From Streptomyces smaragdinus (GTDB lineage: Bacteria > Actinomycetota > Actinomycetes > Streptomycetales > Streptomycetaceae), in NCBI RefSeq assembly GCF_009604385.1, contig NZ_WEGJ01000002.1:434001-498000 (forward strand): a DNA stretch of 64,000 nucleotides, read 5' to 3'. Under the pieces are notes generated by a model that was not told the DNA's origin, ran no database searches, and was given only the letters and a program-made list of their open reading frames with translations. This document shows, piece by piece, positions 26,117 to 36,217 of this stretch (position 1 is its first letter; each line of letters opens with the position of its first letter). A program made the translations under genes and the position numbers.

Positions 26117-27094
26117 ATGGGTGTGTTACGGCTGCACTTCTCGTCCGGTGACCTGGGACGCACACGGGTCGCCTGCCAACCGGACCCGCTCTGGGAGCTG
26201 GTCATGAGCGCCAACCTGCTGGGAAACCGCGACGGCAGGGCCGTGTTCGCTGCCTGGCGCACCGAAGCCCGGACCCGGCTGGAGAAGCTCCCCCGCAGCG
26301 TGGGCCAGCTCATCCGCCTCCTGGCCCCACCGAGCGGCGACTTCCCCGACCTCCTCACCCCGCTGGCCGCCCAGAAGGGCATCGAAGCGGGCATCGACGC
26401 CGTACTGTCCACGCGGCGCCGGCAACTCGCGCGCGAACTGACGGCCCTGAGCCGAATCCCCTCCTGGGCAGGTCCGCTGATACGCGGCGAACTCGAGGCC
26501 CTCACGGTGCTCGGCCAAGCCCTCAAGGACTACTTCGCCCACGTGATGGGCCCCTGCTGGCCACGCGTCCAGGCCCAGATCGAAGCGGACCGGGTCCGGC
26601 GCGCCAGGGCCTTCATGGCAGGAGGCGCCGACGGCCTCCTCGACAGCCTGCGCCCCACCCTCCGCTGGCAGTCCCCGGTGCTCGAGGCCGACTACCCCAC
26701 GGACCGCGACATCCACCTCGACGGCCGCGGACTGCTCCTGATCCCCTCGGTGTTCTGCTGGCGCACCCCGGTGACGTGGATCGACCCGGCGCTGCCACCG
26801 GTCGTCGTCTACCCGGTCGACCGCACCCCCACCTGGTGGACACCGGAACCCACCACCCGCCGGACCGACCCACTGGCATCCCTGCTGGGCGCCACCCGAG
26901 CCGACCTCCTCCGGGCAGCCACCGACGGCGGCGCCAGCGGCGAACTCGCCCGCCGCACCGGAAACTCACCCGCCATCACCAGCTACCACCTCAAGGTGCT
27001 GCGCGAAGCCGGACTGGTCATCGCCCTCCCGGACGGACCGCAGATCCTGTATGCGGCTACCCCGCTGGGGCGGGGTTTGGCAGCGATGCCGTGA
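26117..27094 (+). CDS. DUF5937/ArsR-family winged-helix regulator
   Basis: 325 residues. The N-terminal 220 residues form the DUF5937-type region (starts MGVLRLHFSSGDLGRTRVA; DGRGLLLIPSVF near 212). A C-terminal ArsR-like winged helix follows (LARRTGNSPAITSYHLKVLREAGLV, around 275-300). There are no metal-binding Cys. GGGGGGG lies about 9 bases before the ATG. It resembles the regulator at 54007-54987. No transporter or enzyme gene adjoins it on the same strand, so its target is unknown. Confidence 0.85.
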   Translation: MGVLRLHFSSGDLGRTRVACQPDPLWELVMSANLLGNRDGRAVFAAWRTEARTRLEKLPRSVGQLIRLLAPPSGDFPDLLTPLAAQKGIEAGIDAVLSTRRRQLARELTALSRIPSWAGPLIRGELEALTVLGQALKDYFAHVMGPCWPRVQAQIEADRVRRARAFMAGGADGLLDSLRPTLRWQSPVLEADYPTDRDIHLDGRGLLLIPSVFCWRTPVTWIDPALPPVVVYPVDRTPTWWTPEPTTRRTDPLASLLGATRADLLRAATDGGASGELARRTGNSPAITSYHLKVLREAGLVIALPDGPQILYAATPLGRGLAAMP

Positions 27095-27246
27095 CGCTCA
27101 TGGCCGACACTCACCGCAGAGGGTCGTGACAACCCAACATGCCCCCGCGCGGGCGCCGCACGGGGGCATGGGTTCGTCGTTTCTACCCGGACGAGAGGTT
27201 GCCGCTCAGTTCCCGATCCCCCTCGAGCCGCGGATCGTGGGCTTGC

Positions 27247-27696
27247 CTAGGCGGATGTGTCGAAGTAGCCGCAGGCGACGTCGCCCTCCCAATTACCGAA
27301 ATGCATCATGTAGTTGCGGGTCTGCGGACCGTAGATGCCGTCGGCGGAGATCCTGTGGTACTGCTGGGCAGCCTTGACGGCGGCCTCGGTCTTCGGGCCA
27401 TAGCTGCCGTCGCGGGCGATGTTGAACACTGCCAGACGTGGCCCGCGCAGGTAGTAGCACTGGTAGAGCGAGGTCTGCAGGGTCTTGACGCCCTCGCCGC
27501 CCGCGCCGCGCTGCAGGTGGCAGTAGGTGTCTCCGCCGGAGGTGGAGGGCACGGCGATGTACGACATGGTGGTCCTGGCTTCCACGTAGCTGGCTGTGGA
27601 GCATACGGGACTCGCGGATGCGGGGCCGGCGGCGACCGCGACGGTGCCCAGGGCCAGCCCGAGGGTGATGAGGAGCGGGACGAGCTTGTTCTTCAT
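27247..27696 (-). CDS. Secreted peptidoglycan-binding-domain protein
   Basis: 149 residues. A Sec signal peptide (MKNKLVPLLITLGLALG, cleavage near ASAS-PV) precedes a peptidoglycan-binding-1 fold: a GEGVKTLQTSLYQC helix, then DGSYGPKTEAAVKAAQQ and DGIYGPQTRNYM. Five Cys in the mature part could form disulfides. The RBS GGAGG lies 7 bases before the ATG. It is last of three small leftward genes for exported proteins. The likely role is wall binding; no catalytic domain is present. Confidence 0.9.
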   Translation of the reverse strand: MKNKLVPLLITLGLALGTVAVAAGPASASPVCSTASYVEARTTMSYIAVPSTSGGDTYCHLQRGAGGEGVKTLQTSLYQCYYLRGPRLAVFNIARDGSYGPKTEAAVKAAQQYHRISADGIYGPQTRNYMMHFGNWEGDVACGYFDTSA

Positions 27697-27733
27697 GGAT
27701 ACCTCCGGTCGTTGGAAGGGCTGCTGCGACGGA

Positions 27734-28102
27734 TCAGAAGCCGCAGTAGGGTCCGGCTCCGTTCCCGGGCAGCAGGGAGTCCTTCACCCATCCGAACCGG
27801 TCGTCGTGCTGGTTGTAGAGATACGTCCAGGTGCCGTTCTCGCCGACAGTCCAGCAGTAGTAGATGAGGTAGTCCTGGTTGTCGGCCCAGCCGACGACCT
27901 TGCAGGCAGTGCTGGAGCCGCTGCGCATATTGGCGCTGACGCCCGCGGTCATCCGTGCGCTGCCGCCCACCATGATGACCCCGGGACGACCGCAGGACGC
28001 GCTTGCCGCGGCGGGCCCGGCGGCTCCCGCGGCAAGCGCGAGTGGAGTGATGATCATTCCGACCGCCAGCGCGGCCAGCTTCGCCTGTCGACTTCCTCGC
28101 AT
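27734..28102 (-). CDS. Small secreted protein, SH3-like
   Basis: 122 residues. N-terminal signal peptide (MRGSRQAKLAALAVGMIITP, Ala-rich cleavage region ending ASA). The mature part contains SANMRSGSSTACKVVGW, WTYLYNQHDDRFGWVKDSLL and a closing YCGF. The pattern of short aromatic strands and the NMRSG motif are like bacterial SH3 domains, which bind cell wall. The start at 28102 has AAGGA at normal spacing. It lies 37 bases upstream of the peptidoglycan-binding gene, so they are probably one operon. Confidence 0.8.
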   Translation of the reverse strand: MRGSRQAKLAALAVGMIITPLALAAGAAGPAAASASCGRPGVIMVGGSARMTAGVSANMRSGSSTACKVVGWADNQDYLIYYCWTVGENGTWTYLYNQHDDRFGWVKDSLLPGNGAGPYCGF

Positions 28103-28194
28103 GACACATCCTTTGATCGGGCCCGGGCGGTCGCCACGGGCAGGAGGACAGACTTCCGAGAGACGGATCGGGGTGTGGTCGTCGGTCGGCCCAC

Positions 28195-28665
28195 TCAGAA
28201 CCCGGCCGGCGGAGCCTCGTTCGTGTACACGTGGCCGTACGACGAGTTGGCGCCGTAGCCGATGCGGATGAAGAAGTTCGTCGCCCGGCCGTTGAAGCTC
28301 GCCGTCTTCTTCGTCCACACGCCGTTGCACTCGCTGGCCTGTGCGTATGTTCCGGCCGGTGACTGGATGACGTTCGACTTGGCGCAGACACCGTCGGTGG
28401 CGGCGTCCAGCAGTTCGAACCGGACGGTCTGCCAGTAGGAGCCGTCGTAGATGTTCTTGCCCCAGGTGACGGTGCAGTTCCGGAGCCTGGCGTGGGTCGC
28501 GCCGTTCTTGTCGTTGACCCACAGCGACTCGCAGGTCGTCGTCTGCGTACGGTCGCCGGTGTCGGCGACGGCGGTGCCCGGCGCGGCGACGGCGATCCCG
28601 AGGGCGGCGGTCAGCCCCAGCGCCATGGTGCCGGCCACGGACTTGCGTGACGTACGTGTGTGCAT
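28195..28665 (-). CDS. Small secreted protein of unknown function
   Basis: 156 residues. Signal peptide (MHTRTSRKSVAGTMALGLTA, cleavage near TAVA-DT). The mature domain has four spaced Cys (TCESLW, LRNCTV, GVCAKS, SECNGV) and many aromatics (GSYWQTVRFE, GATNFFIRIGYG-like strand), suggesting a small disulfide-bonded beta protein. The start at 28665 has GAGGGGGAAG upstream. It is first of the three secreted-protein genes, 92 bases before the next. I do not recognise the family. Confidence 0.8.
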   Translation of the reverse strand: MHTRTSRKSVAGTMALGLTAALGIAVAAPGTAVADTGDRTQTTTCESLWVNDKNGATHARLRNCTVTWGKNIYDGSYWQTVRFELLDAATDGVCAKSNVIQSPAGTYAQASECNGVWTKKTASFNGRATNFFIRIGYGANSSYGHVYTNEAPPAGF

Positions 28666-28872
28666 TGCTTCCCCCTCTGCGGATGACGCGCTCCAGAGTC
28701 TGGCCCGGTGGGGCACAGCCGTGCGACACGCTCCAACTCTGGTCTGAACCGGCTGGTAGGCGCGGCCCCGGCGGGCGCGGACATGGTGCGCTGTCGGATC
28801 TTTTACGGGCGGGTCCTCTGAGGTGCCCACCGTGCGGGCAGAACTGCGGAGCGACCGGCCGGGGCGCAGTGC

Positions 28873-28893
28873 CGAAAATTTTCGAAGAATTTC
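28873..28893. promoter_or_regulatory. Candidate xylanase-type operator box 1
   Basis: Perfect 12-base palindrome CGAAAATTTTCG (28873-28884), overlapped by a second imperfect one, GAAGAATTTC (28884-28893). GAAA-TTTC inverted repeats are described in front of Streptomyces xylanase genes, from memory of that literature. It lies about 700 bases before the xylanase ATG and 210 bases before the start of the divergent secreted-protein gene, so which gene it serves is open. Confidence 0.45.
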
Positions 28894-29060
28894 CGGATGT
28901 TCCAGCGCTGCGAGCCAGGAAATCAGGGTCTTCCGGTCAGGACTTGCCGCAGATCTGTCCGCGAACAGCGCCTGGCGTCCGTGCTCGTCTCGGCTCAGGG
29001 CCAGGTGCAGGCCAATCACTGGTGATGGAGCCGGGGGTGTGGTGACCTCTCGGCTGATCG

Positions 29061-29086
29061 CTCGGGTCTGAAATCTTTCGGCCCGA
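29061..29086. promoter_or_regulatory. Candidate xylanase-type operator box 2, with promoter-like TTGACG downstream
   Basis: GAAATCTTTC at 29070-29079 is framed by CTCGGG and CCCGAG arms (29061-29066 and 29081-29086), giving nested symmetry. A further GGAAAATTC follows at 29091. Downstream, TTGACG at 29111 and AATCAT at 29134, 17 bases apart, make a plausible promoter. Together with box 1 this looks like a multi-site control region for the xylanase gene. Confidence 0.45.
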
Positions 29087-29376
29087 GACCGGAAAATTCT
29101 GCGGAAGGTGTTGACGATCCACCGTCAAGGCTCAATCATTCCTGTCTGAGGGTCCGGTCGCTGTTCGGTATCTCGAACCGCGTCGGCCGCCCTGGGCGGT
29201 GCTGCGCCGCAGCTCCCTCCGCACCGCCGTACGACAGATCCGCACACCGAAGCACCCGTGTCAGACCGTTCCACACCGATGCTCCCAATTTCACTCCGGT
29301 GAGGTCCGCACCCGTGCGTCCCGGCTCTTCGCGCAAGCGGAGAGTCACGCGACGCCGTGTGGCGGCCCCCGGCTGA

Positions 29377-31008
<1,632 letters not shown>

Positions 31009-31039
31009 GGGGTCCAGCCCCGAAGAAGAAAGCTGAACC

Positions 31040-31067
31040 GGGGGAGGCTTACGGCGCGGCCTCCCCC
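31040..31067 (+). terminator. Hairpin terminator after xlnA
   Basis: Perfect 9-base stem GGGGGAGGC / GCCTCCCCC (31040-31048 and 31059-31067) with a 10-base loop, 32 bases after the xylanase stop. There is no T-run, as is usual in Streptomyces. Confidence 0.8.
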
Positions 31068-31088
31068 GCCCCTCCCGGCGCGTCGGCG

Positions 31089-31178
31089 GTGGACACCCAG
31101 GCCCGGTACGTCCCGGTCAACCGCAACAGCGGCAAGCGGCTGGACGTATCCGGCGTGTCCACCGCCGACGGCGCGGGG
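31089..31178 (+). pseudogene. Remnant of a CBM13/ricin-type domain
   Basis: One frame reads AVDTQARYVPVNRNSGKRL then DVSGVSTADGAG, the typical opening of a ricin-type CBM13 as found at the end of Streptomyces carbohydrate-active enzymes. It has no start, no catalytic part and no second repeat, and it dissolves into noncoding sequence. It probably marks a deleted glycosidase gene next to xlnA. The rest of 31179-31445 shows nothing recognisable. Confidence 0.6.
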
Positions 31179-31445
31179 TCAGTCAGCGGACCGGCTCCTC
31201 CCGGAGCCCCGGATTCGTGCCCGAGACCATGAACGGATGCCCGAGGACCCGAACTCGATGCCCGACTTGTGGCCGCTCGTGCCGTCCCGGGCCCGCCGGC
31301 TGGTTGCAGGAGCTGTCCGGCGACGGGGCCGGAACGATCCCGGCCAACCGCTCCGCGAGACGGCTCGATTTCGAGGACGGCCGAGGGGGCCTGCTGCCAC
31401 CGCTGATGACGACGTCATTTCCGGCGCGGCCTCCGGGCCGTGCAG

Positions 31446-32891
31446 TCATCGATTGCTCTTGGCCCGCCTCAGCTGCCGCAGAGCGCTCTCCGCGGCATGG
31501 AACCCGCCCATGCCATGGACACCCGCGCCGGGGGGCGTGGCCGACGAGCACAGATACAGACCGGGCACGCCGAGTGAGTACGGATTCGCCGCGACCCGGG
31601 GCCGGGCGATGATCTGGCGCGCGGTGTTCGCGCCGGCGCTGATGTCACCCCCGATGTAGTTCGCGTTGTACGAGGCCATGGCACCGGTGTTCCGTGCCGC
31701 CACGGCCAGGATTCGGGCGCGGAATCCCGGGGCGAATCTCTCGACCTGGCCGAGGATTGCCTCGGTGGCGTCGCCGGTGTAGCCGTTCGGTACGTGGGCG
31801 TAGGCGTAGATCGGGTTGGCGGTGGGCGAGGAGCGGGACGGGTCGGCGAGGTACTGCTGGCCGAGCAGGACGAACGGCTGGTCCGGCATGCCGCCGGCCT
31901 CGGTCTGGGCTTCGATCCGCGCGATCCGGGCGGCCGAGCCGCCGAGGTGGACGGTGCCCGCCCGGCGGCAGTTCTCGTTGGTCCACGGGATGTCGCCCTC
32001 GATGGCGACGTCGAGCTTGAAGGCGCCCGGGCCGTACGCGTAGCGCTCCAGCGCGCGGCGGACCCGGGCGGGCAGCGTCTGGCCGGCGATGGCCACGGCG
32101 CCGGCGGGGGAGGTGTCGAGGACGGTCACGTCCGGGCGGGAGCCGGTGAGTTCCGTGAGCTGGTCGAGGGAGCGGACCCTGACCCCGGTGAGCACCCGGC
32201 CGCCGTACTCGGCCAGTTCGGCGAGCAGCGCCCTGGTGATCGCCTCGCTGCCGCCCCGGGCGACCGGCCAGCCGACGGTCAGCGTGGCGGCCGTCAGCAT
32301 CATCCCGACGGAGCTGCTCAGGGGCTGGTCGAGCCGACCGAACTTGTGCGCTGCCACGCCCATGAACAGGGCGCGCGCCGGCTCGTCCTCGAACATCCGG
32401 GCGAGCCGTGTGGCCGGCAGCAGTGCCCGCATCCCGAACCGGCCCAGGGCGACCGGGTGACGCGGGAGGTGGGCGACGGGCCGGAGCACCTCGTCGATGA
32501 GGTCGTCGTAGCCGCGGACCGTCGCAGCGAAGAGCCGGCGCCAGCGGTCCGCGTCCACGCCGAGGGAGGCGGCGGTCAGCGCGGCGTCGCGTGCCGCGAC
32601 TCCAGCCCGGCCGTCGTCGAGGGGATGGGCGAGGTCGATGTCGGGCCACAGCCACTTCAGACCGTGACGCTCCAGGTCGAGCGCACGGAAGTACGGCGAG
32701 GCGACCCCCGTGGGGTGGAAGGCCGAACAGTCGTCGTGGAGCAGGCCGGGCAGGGTGCGTTCGCTGGTGCGGGTGCCGCCGCCGGGCCGGTCCGCGGCCT
32801 CGAGCACGGTGACCTCGTGGCCCGCGTGGGCGAGGCGGATCGCGGCGGCGAGCCCGTTGGGCCCGCTGCCGACGACGACGGAGTGGGTCAT
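31446..32891 (-). CDS. CrtI/phytoene-desaturase-like FAD oxidoreductase
   Basis: 481 residues. The N-terminal dinucleotide-binding motif HSVVVGSGPNGLAAAIRLAHAG is followed by VTVLEAADRPGGGTRTSE. The C-terminal FAD segment reads PGLYLCSSATPPGAGVHGMGGFHAA. This is the phytoene desaturase-like superfamily, but no carotenoid genes are near, so the substrate is unknown. Its ATG (32891) overlaps the stop of the DUF3556 gene (ATGA), tying the two together. It is the last gene of a leftward three-gene operon whose first gene is decayed. Confidence 0.88.
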   Translation of the reverse strand: MTHSVVVGSGPNGLAAAIRLAHAGHEVTVLEAADRPGGGTRTSERTLPGLLHDDCSAFHPTGVASPYFRALDLERHGLKWLWPDIDLAHPLDDGRAGVAARDAALTAASLGVDADRWRRLFAATVRGYDDLIDEVLRPVAHLPRHPVALGRFGMRALLPATRLARMFEDEPARALFMGVAAHKFGRLDQPLSSSVGMMLTAATLTVGWPVARGGSEAITRALLAELAEYGGRVLTGVRVRSLDQLTELTGSRPDVTVLDTSPAGAVAIAGQTLPARVRRALERYAYGPGAFKLDVAIEGDIPWTNENCRRAGTVHLGGSAARIARIEAQTEAGGMPDQPFVLLGQQYLADPSRSSPTANPIYAYAHVPNGYTGDATEAILGQVERFAPGFRARILAVAARNTGAMASYNANYIGGDISAGANTARQIIARPRVAANPYSLGVPGLYLCSSATPPGAGVHGMGGFHAAESALRQLRRAKSNR

Positions 32892-34717
32892 GCGTGCGAC
32901 TCCGGTTGTGCGGTGATGCCGTGGAAGTCCGGGTGACGCCAGGACACCGTGAGCGGTACGGGTCCGTTCGGCAGCCAGGGCTGTTCCCTGACGCATTGGC
33001 GCACGTCCCACGTACCCCGCTCGACGACACCGAGGGCGGCGTCGATGATCCGGTAACGCTGCGGTACGGAGGTCCGCCATGGCGTGGCCTGCGACTCGCA
33101 ATAGACCACGACCAGGTCGCCAGGGGCGAGGTCCAGCCGGTCCTGGACCGCGGCGACAAGGCGCTCGTCGTGCAGATGCCCGTCGCCGAAGTTCCAGCCG
33201 AGGACGGAGTTGCAGACGAATTCCCCCTCGCGGATCGTCCGTGCCTCGACGTCGGGGAGCCGGTCGATCAGTACCGAGAAGAGGCCTCGGCCCTGGCTGT
33301 GCATCGAGCGGAAGGCGAGCGCCTTCTGCATGGTCAGCTCGGCGTCCTCGGGCGAGTACGGCGTCGGCCACATGCGCTGGAGCTGGTCGAGCTGGTTCTC
33401 GACGAGGGGCAGTTCGTTGAGCCGGGCCTCGACGCCCGGCTTCATCGCCCAGACGCCGGATGCCCAGTTGCCCGCGTACTGACGCATCGAGGGGAGGAAC
33501 GAGACCAGATCGGGCCGCAGGTTGCCCAGCACCGGCCCCCACAGCAGGAGCGCGAAGACCGGGAGCAGCAGGACCGGGTGTTCCATGTCCCCTATGTTGT
33601 ACGTCGAGGCGTCGAAACCGACCCACAGCACGATGGCGACGTAGCCGAAGAAGACGTTCCACTCCAATGGCACAGCGAGGGGGAACGTCGAGGTGATGAA
33701 GAGGTGGAAGACCAGCATCACCATGGCTCCCACGACGGCCACGGTGGTGTTCGCGGTCAGCATGAGGACGAGCGGGACCAGCACCTCCACCGTCGTACCG
33801 CCGACGTGCGCGAGGAACCACGCCAAGCCCGACGGAAGAACGCCGCCGTCGCGGTAGTGGGCCCGCTTGACGGCGTTCGGCTGCCCCGGGGTGTTGGAGA
33901 TCATGACGGGGACGACGCTGACGAAGTGCTCGCCGAGCTTGGAGACGCCGGCGCCGATCCACACCACACAGATGATCAGCTTGAACGCCACGACGAGGTC
34001 GACGAAGTCGCCCGGCGTCGCCCCGTCGCGCAGCACGAGCGCGCCCAGGACCGCCGAGAACAGCATGACCGGCAGATACTGCTCGGAGCGCGCGGACAGG
34101 AAGACGACCTTGTCGCGCAGTCCCATCAGCGGCATCAGGACCAGCAGCGGGACGAACGCGACCGGCGGTACGAGCTCCTGCGGATCCGTGCCGGACGGCA
34201 GGAGGGCGACGGGCTCGGTGCCCGCGAGCAGCGGCCACGCGAGTGAGCCCAGGACGGCCACGTACAGCAGTACGTCGAACCACGTCCGGGTGTGGCCGCC
34301 GGTCAGCGGGACCTTGCCGGGCCAGGGGGCCATCCGGACGGTGCCGGGCCGCAGCCAGAACCGTACGTTGCCGATCATCGGCGCGAAGTGCCCGCACAGC
34401 GGGCCGAACGTGCCGCCGAAGCCGAGCACCTCGAGGGCCATCAGCCAGACGGCGAGCTTTTGGTAGGCGGCGACGCTGTCGAACCAGGTGCCCGGATCGG
34501 TGAAGGACACGTGGTCGGTGGTGGCGGAGGTGAGGGCCAGGCCGACGACGAAGTAGAGGCCCAGCATCTTCAGGACGTAGATCACGTGCAGCACGCGGGG
34601 CGTGTTGAAGCCCTCGGTGACCCAGGTCGTCGTCATGTGCCGGATCCGCTCCTGCAGCGGAAGGGCGAGGACTTCGGCGGCGGGCCTCGGCTCGGGGGCG
34701 GGCGTGAGGAATCCCAT
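32888..34717 (-). CDS. DUF3556 multi-pass membrane protein
   Basis: 609 residues with about ten hydrophobic segments between residues 40 and 430 (for example VIYVLKMLGLYFVVGLAL, VVAFKLIICVVWIGAGVSKL, VVGAMVMLVFHLFITS) and a soluble C-terminal third (from about 450). Length and layout fit the DUF3556 family, which resembles HTTM/vitamin-K-carboxylase-like membrane proteins; function unknown. The start lies one base after the ligase stop codon, and the stop overlaps the next ATG, so it is tightly coupled on both sides. The pairing with a desaturase-like enzyme hints at lipid modification (inference). Confidence 0.85.
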   Translation of the reverse strand: MGFLTPAPEPRPAAEVLALPLQERIRHMTTTWVTEGFNTPRVLHVIYVLKMLGLYFVVGLALTSATTDHVSFTDPGTWFDSVAAYQKLAVWLMALEVLGFGGTFGPLCGHFAPMIGNVRFWLRPGTVRMAPWPGKVPLTGGHTRTWFDVLLYVAVLGSLAWPLLAGTEPVALLPSGTDPQELVPPVAFVPLLVLMPLMGLRDKVVFLSARSEQYLPVMLFSAVLGALVLRDGATPGDFVDLVVAFKLIICVVWIGAGVSKLGEHFVSVVPVMISNTPGQPNAVKRAHYRDGGVLPSGLAWFLAHVGGTTVEVLVPLVLMLTANTTVAVVGAMVMLVFHLFITSTFPLAVPLEWNVFFGYVAIVLWVGFDASTYNIGDMEHPVLLLPVFALLLWGPVLGNLRPDLVSFLPSMRQYAGNWASGVWAMKPGVEARLNELPLVENQLDQLQRMWPTPYSPEDAELTMQKALAFRSMHSQGRGLFSVLIDRLPDVEARTIREGEFVCNSVLGWNFGDGHLHDERLVAAVQDRLDLAPGDLVVVYCESQATPWRTSVPQRYRIIDAALGVVERGTWDVRQCVREQPWLPNGPVPLTVSWRHPDFHGITAQPESHA

Positions 34718-34718
34718 G

Positions 34719-35833
34719 TCATGCCTCCGTGGTCTGTGCCCGCAGGGCGGGCTTGTTCATGGGCAGCGCCGCGAGGATCGTGATGCCGACCGGAACCGTC
34801 ACCTTGGTCAGGTCGGCCGCGCACAGCTCGCGGAGCTCGCCGGGCGTGATGTCGCGTTCGGCGTGCAGCGTGACGTATGCGGCCGGTTCCTCGCCGAGGG
34901 CGGGGTGCGGCCGGCCGATCACCGCCGCCTCCAGGACGGCCGGATGCGTGTGCAGGACGGTCTCGATCTCCTTGGGGCGGAGGTCGCTTCGGGGCGGTTG
35001 AGATAGCCGCGCATGACGTTGGCGCCGCGGACGACGACCTCGCCGCGCTCGCCCGCCGGGAGGAGGTCGCCGTCGGGAGACATGACGGCCACTTCCTGAC
35101 CGGGCAGCGCGACGCCGACGGTGCCGATCTTGCGCGGCCCGTCCAGCGGATTGGCGGTCGACGCGCAGGTGCCTTCGGTGAGGCCGTAACCCTCGATGAG
35201 GGGGAAGCCGAAGCGTTCCTCGGCGGCCCGCAGCTCGGTGACCGCCTTCAGGAACTCCACCGGGTGGAACCGGGCCAGGATCGAGAGCCGCCCGCCCGCC
35301 GGCATCGTGGCCAGGAAGCTCACGCAGATGGCGTTGACGTGGAAGAGCGGCAGGACCAGCAGGCAGTGGTCGGTGTCGGTGAGCCGGATGGCCTGAGCCA
35401 TCGAGTCGGCCGTCGCAGCGAGGTTGGCGTGGTCCAGCCGGACACCCTGCGGGCGGCCGGTGGAGCCGCTGGTGCAGATGAGCAGATCCAGGTCGTCGGC
35501 GCCGGTATCGACGGAGGAGAGGACGCCGCCCCGGGCCTCGGTCCGCAGGTCGGTGGGCAGCAGGACGGGGCGGCCCGCGGTGCGCTCGTCGTCGGCACCG
35601 GCGACGACCGGCGCGGCGCCGGCGTCCTCGATCGTGATGAGCAGTTCCACCTGGTTGGGCAGCATCGCCGCGACGACCGATCCGTGGCCGACACCCAGTT
35701 CGGGGAACTGCTCCGCGGCGGCCTCGACCCGGTCGCGGAAGTCGCCGTAGGACAACTCCTGGGTCTCGTCGCGCATACAGGGGCGGGCGGTCACCAGGTC
35801 CGTACTCAGCCAGGGCATGTGTGCGAGTGTCAT
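34719..35833 (-). pseudogene. Decayed AMP-dependent acyl-CoA synthetase/ligase
   Basis: The adenylate-forming family is clear: [49 protein letters not shown] and a C-terminal PKEIETVLHTHPAVLEAAVIG. Two lesions are visible. About 60 codons are missing in frame after EFLKAVTEL (near 35230). Near 34990 the motif NRPEAT runs straight into PKEIET, losing the TGD and hinge segments, with a frame change. The remaining span (1,115 bases) is much shorter than the usual 1,500 or so. Essential residues are gone, so it cannot be an active ligase. It sits first in the operon, one base before the DUF3556 start. Confidence 0.88.
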
Positions 35834-36217
35834 TCCCGAAACGTATGGATCCTGAACGACAATGGCACCGTGTCGGAGACACGAAATCTCCCGTGGCGTA
35901 TATCCGCCTGATCGCGCCGACATGGTGGAGCCGCTTAACAACGTCATAGCCACGGACGGCTGTACTCCCGACCAGCGCCCGCAAGCCCGACCACCTCAGT
36001 GGCAGCCCCCTGGTCTCGGGATTGGCGTCAACATGCTGCCGGCTTGCCACCCGTTGCGGGACTCCGGTGAACGCCCCACTCGATCGGGTTATTAACTGAC
36101 TGGGACGGTTCTGCCCACAGATCTTACGAATAGCCTTCCCCCTCAACCGGAAGATCACGGCCGCCATCCCCGGACGTACGCGGCCGCCCTACGAGACCTC
36201 CCAGCAAGGAATCACGC
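35834..36217. other. 384 bases between divergent genes, nothing recognised
   Basis: Contains the start regions of the leftward ligase remnant and of the rightward PQQ-like gene. Locally it is less GC-rich than its surroundings (TTAACAACG near 35935, TTATTAACTGACTGG near 36090). I see no RNA gene, repeat or clear promoter hexamer pair. Confidence 0.5.

Noticed and set aside
29136..29348. Small minus-strand gene (70 codons) upstream of xlnA
   Set aside because: No ribosome site or recognisable domain, and it overlaps the presumed xylanase leader.
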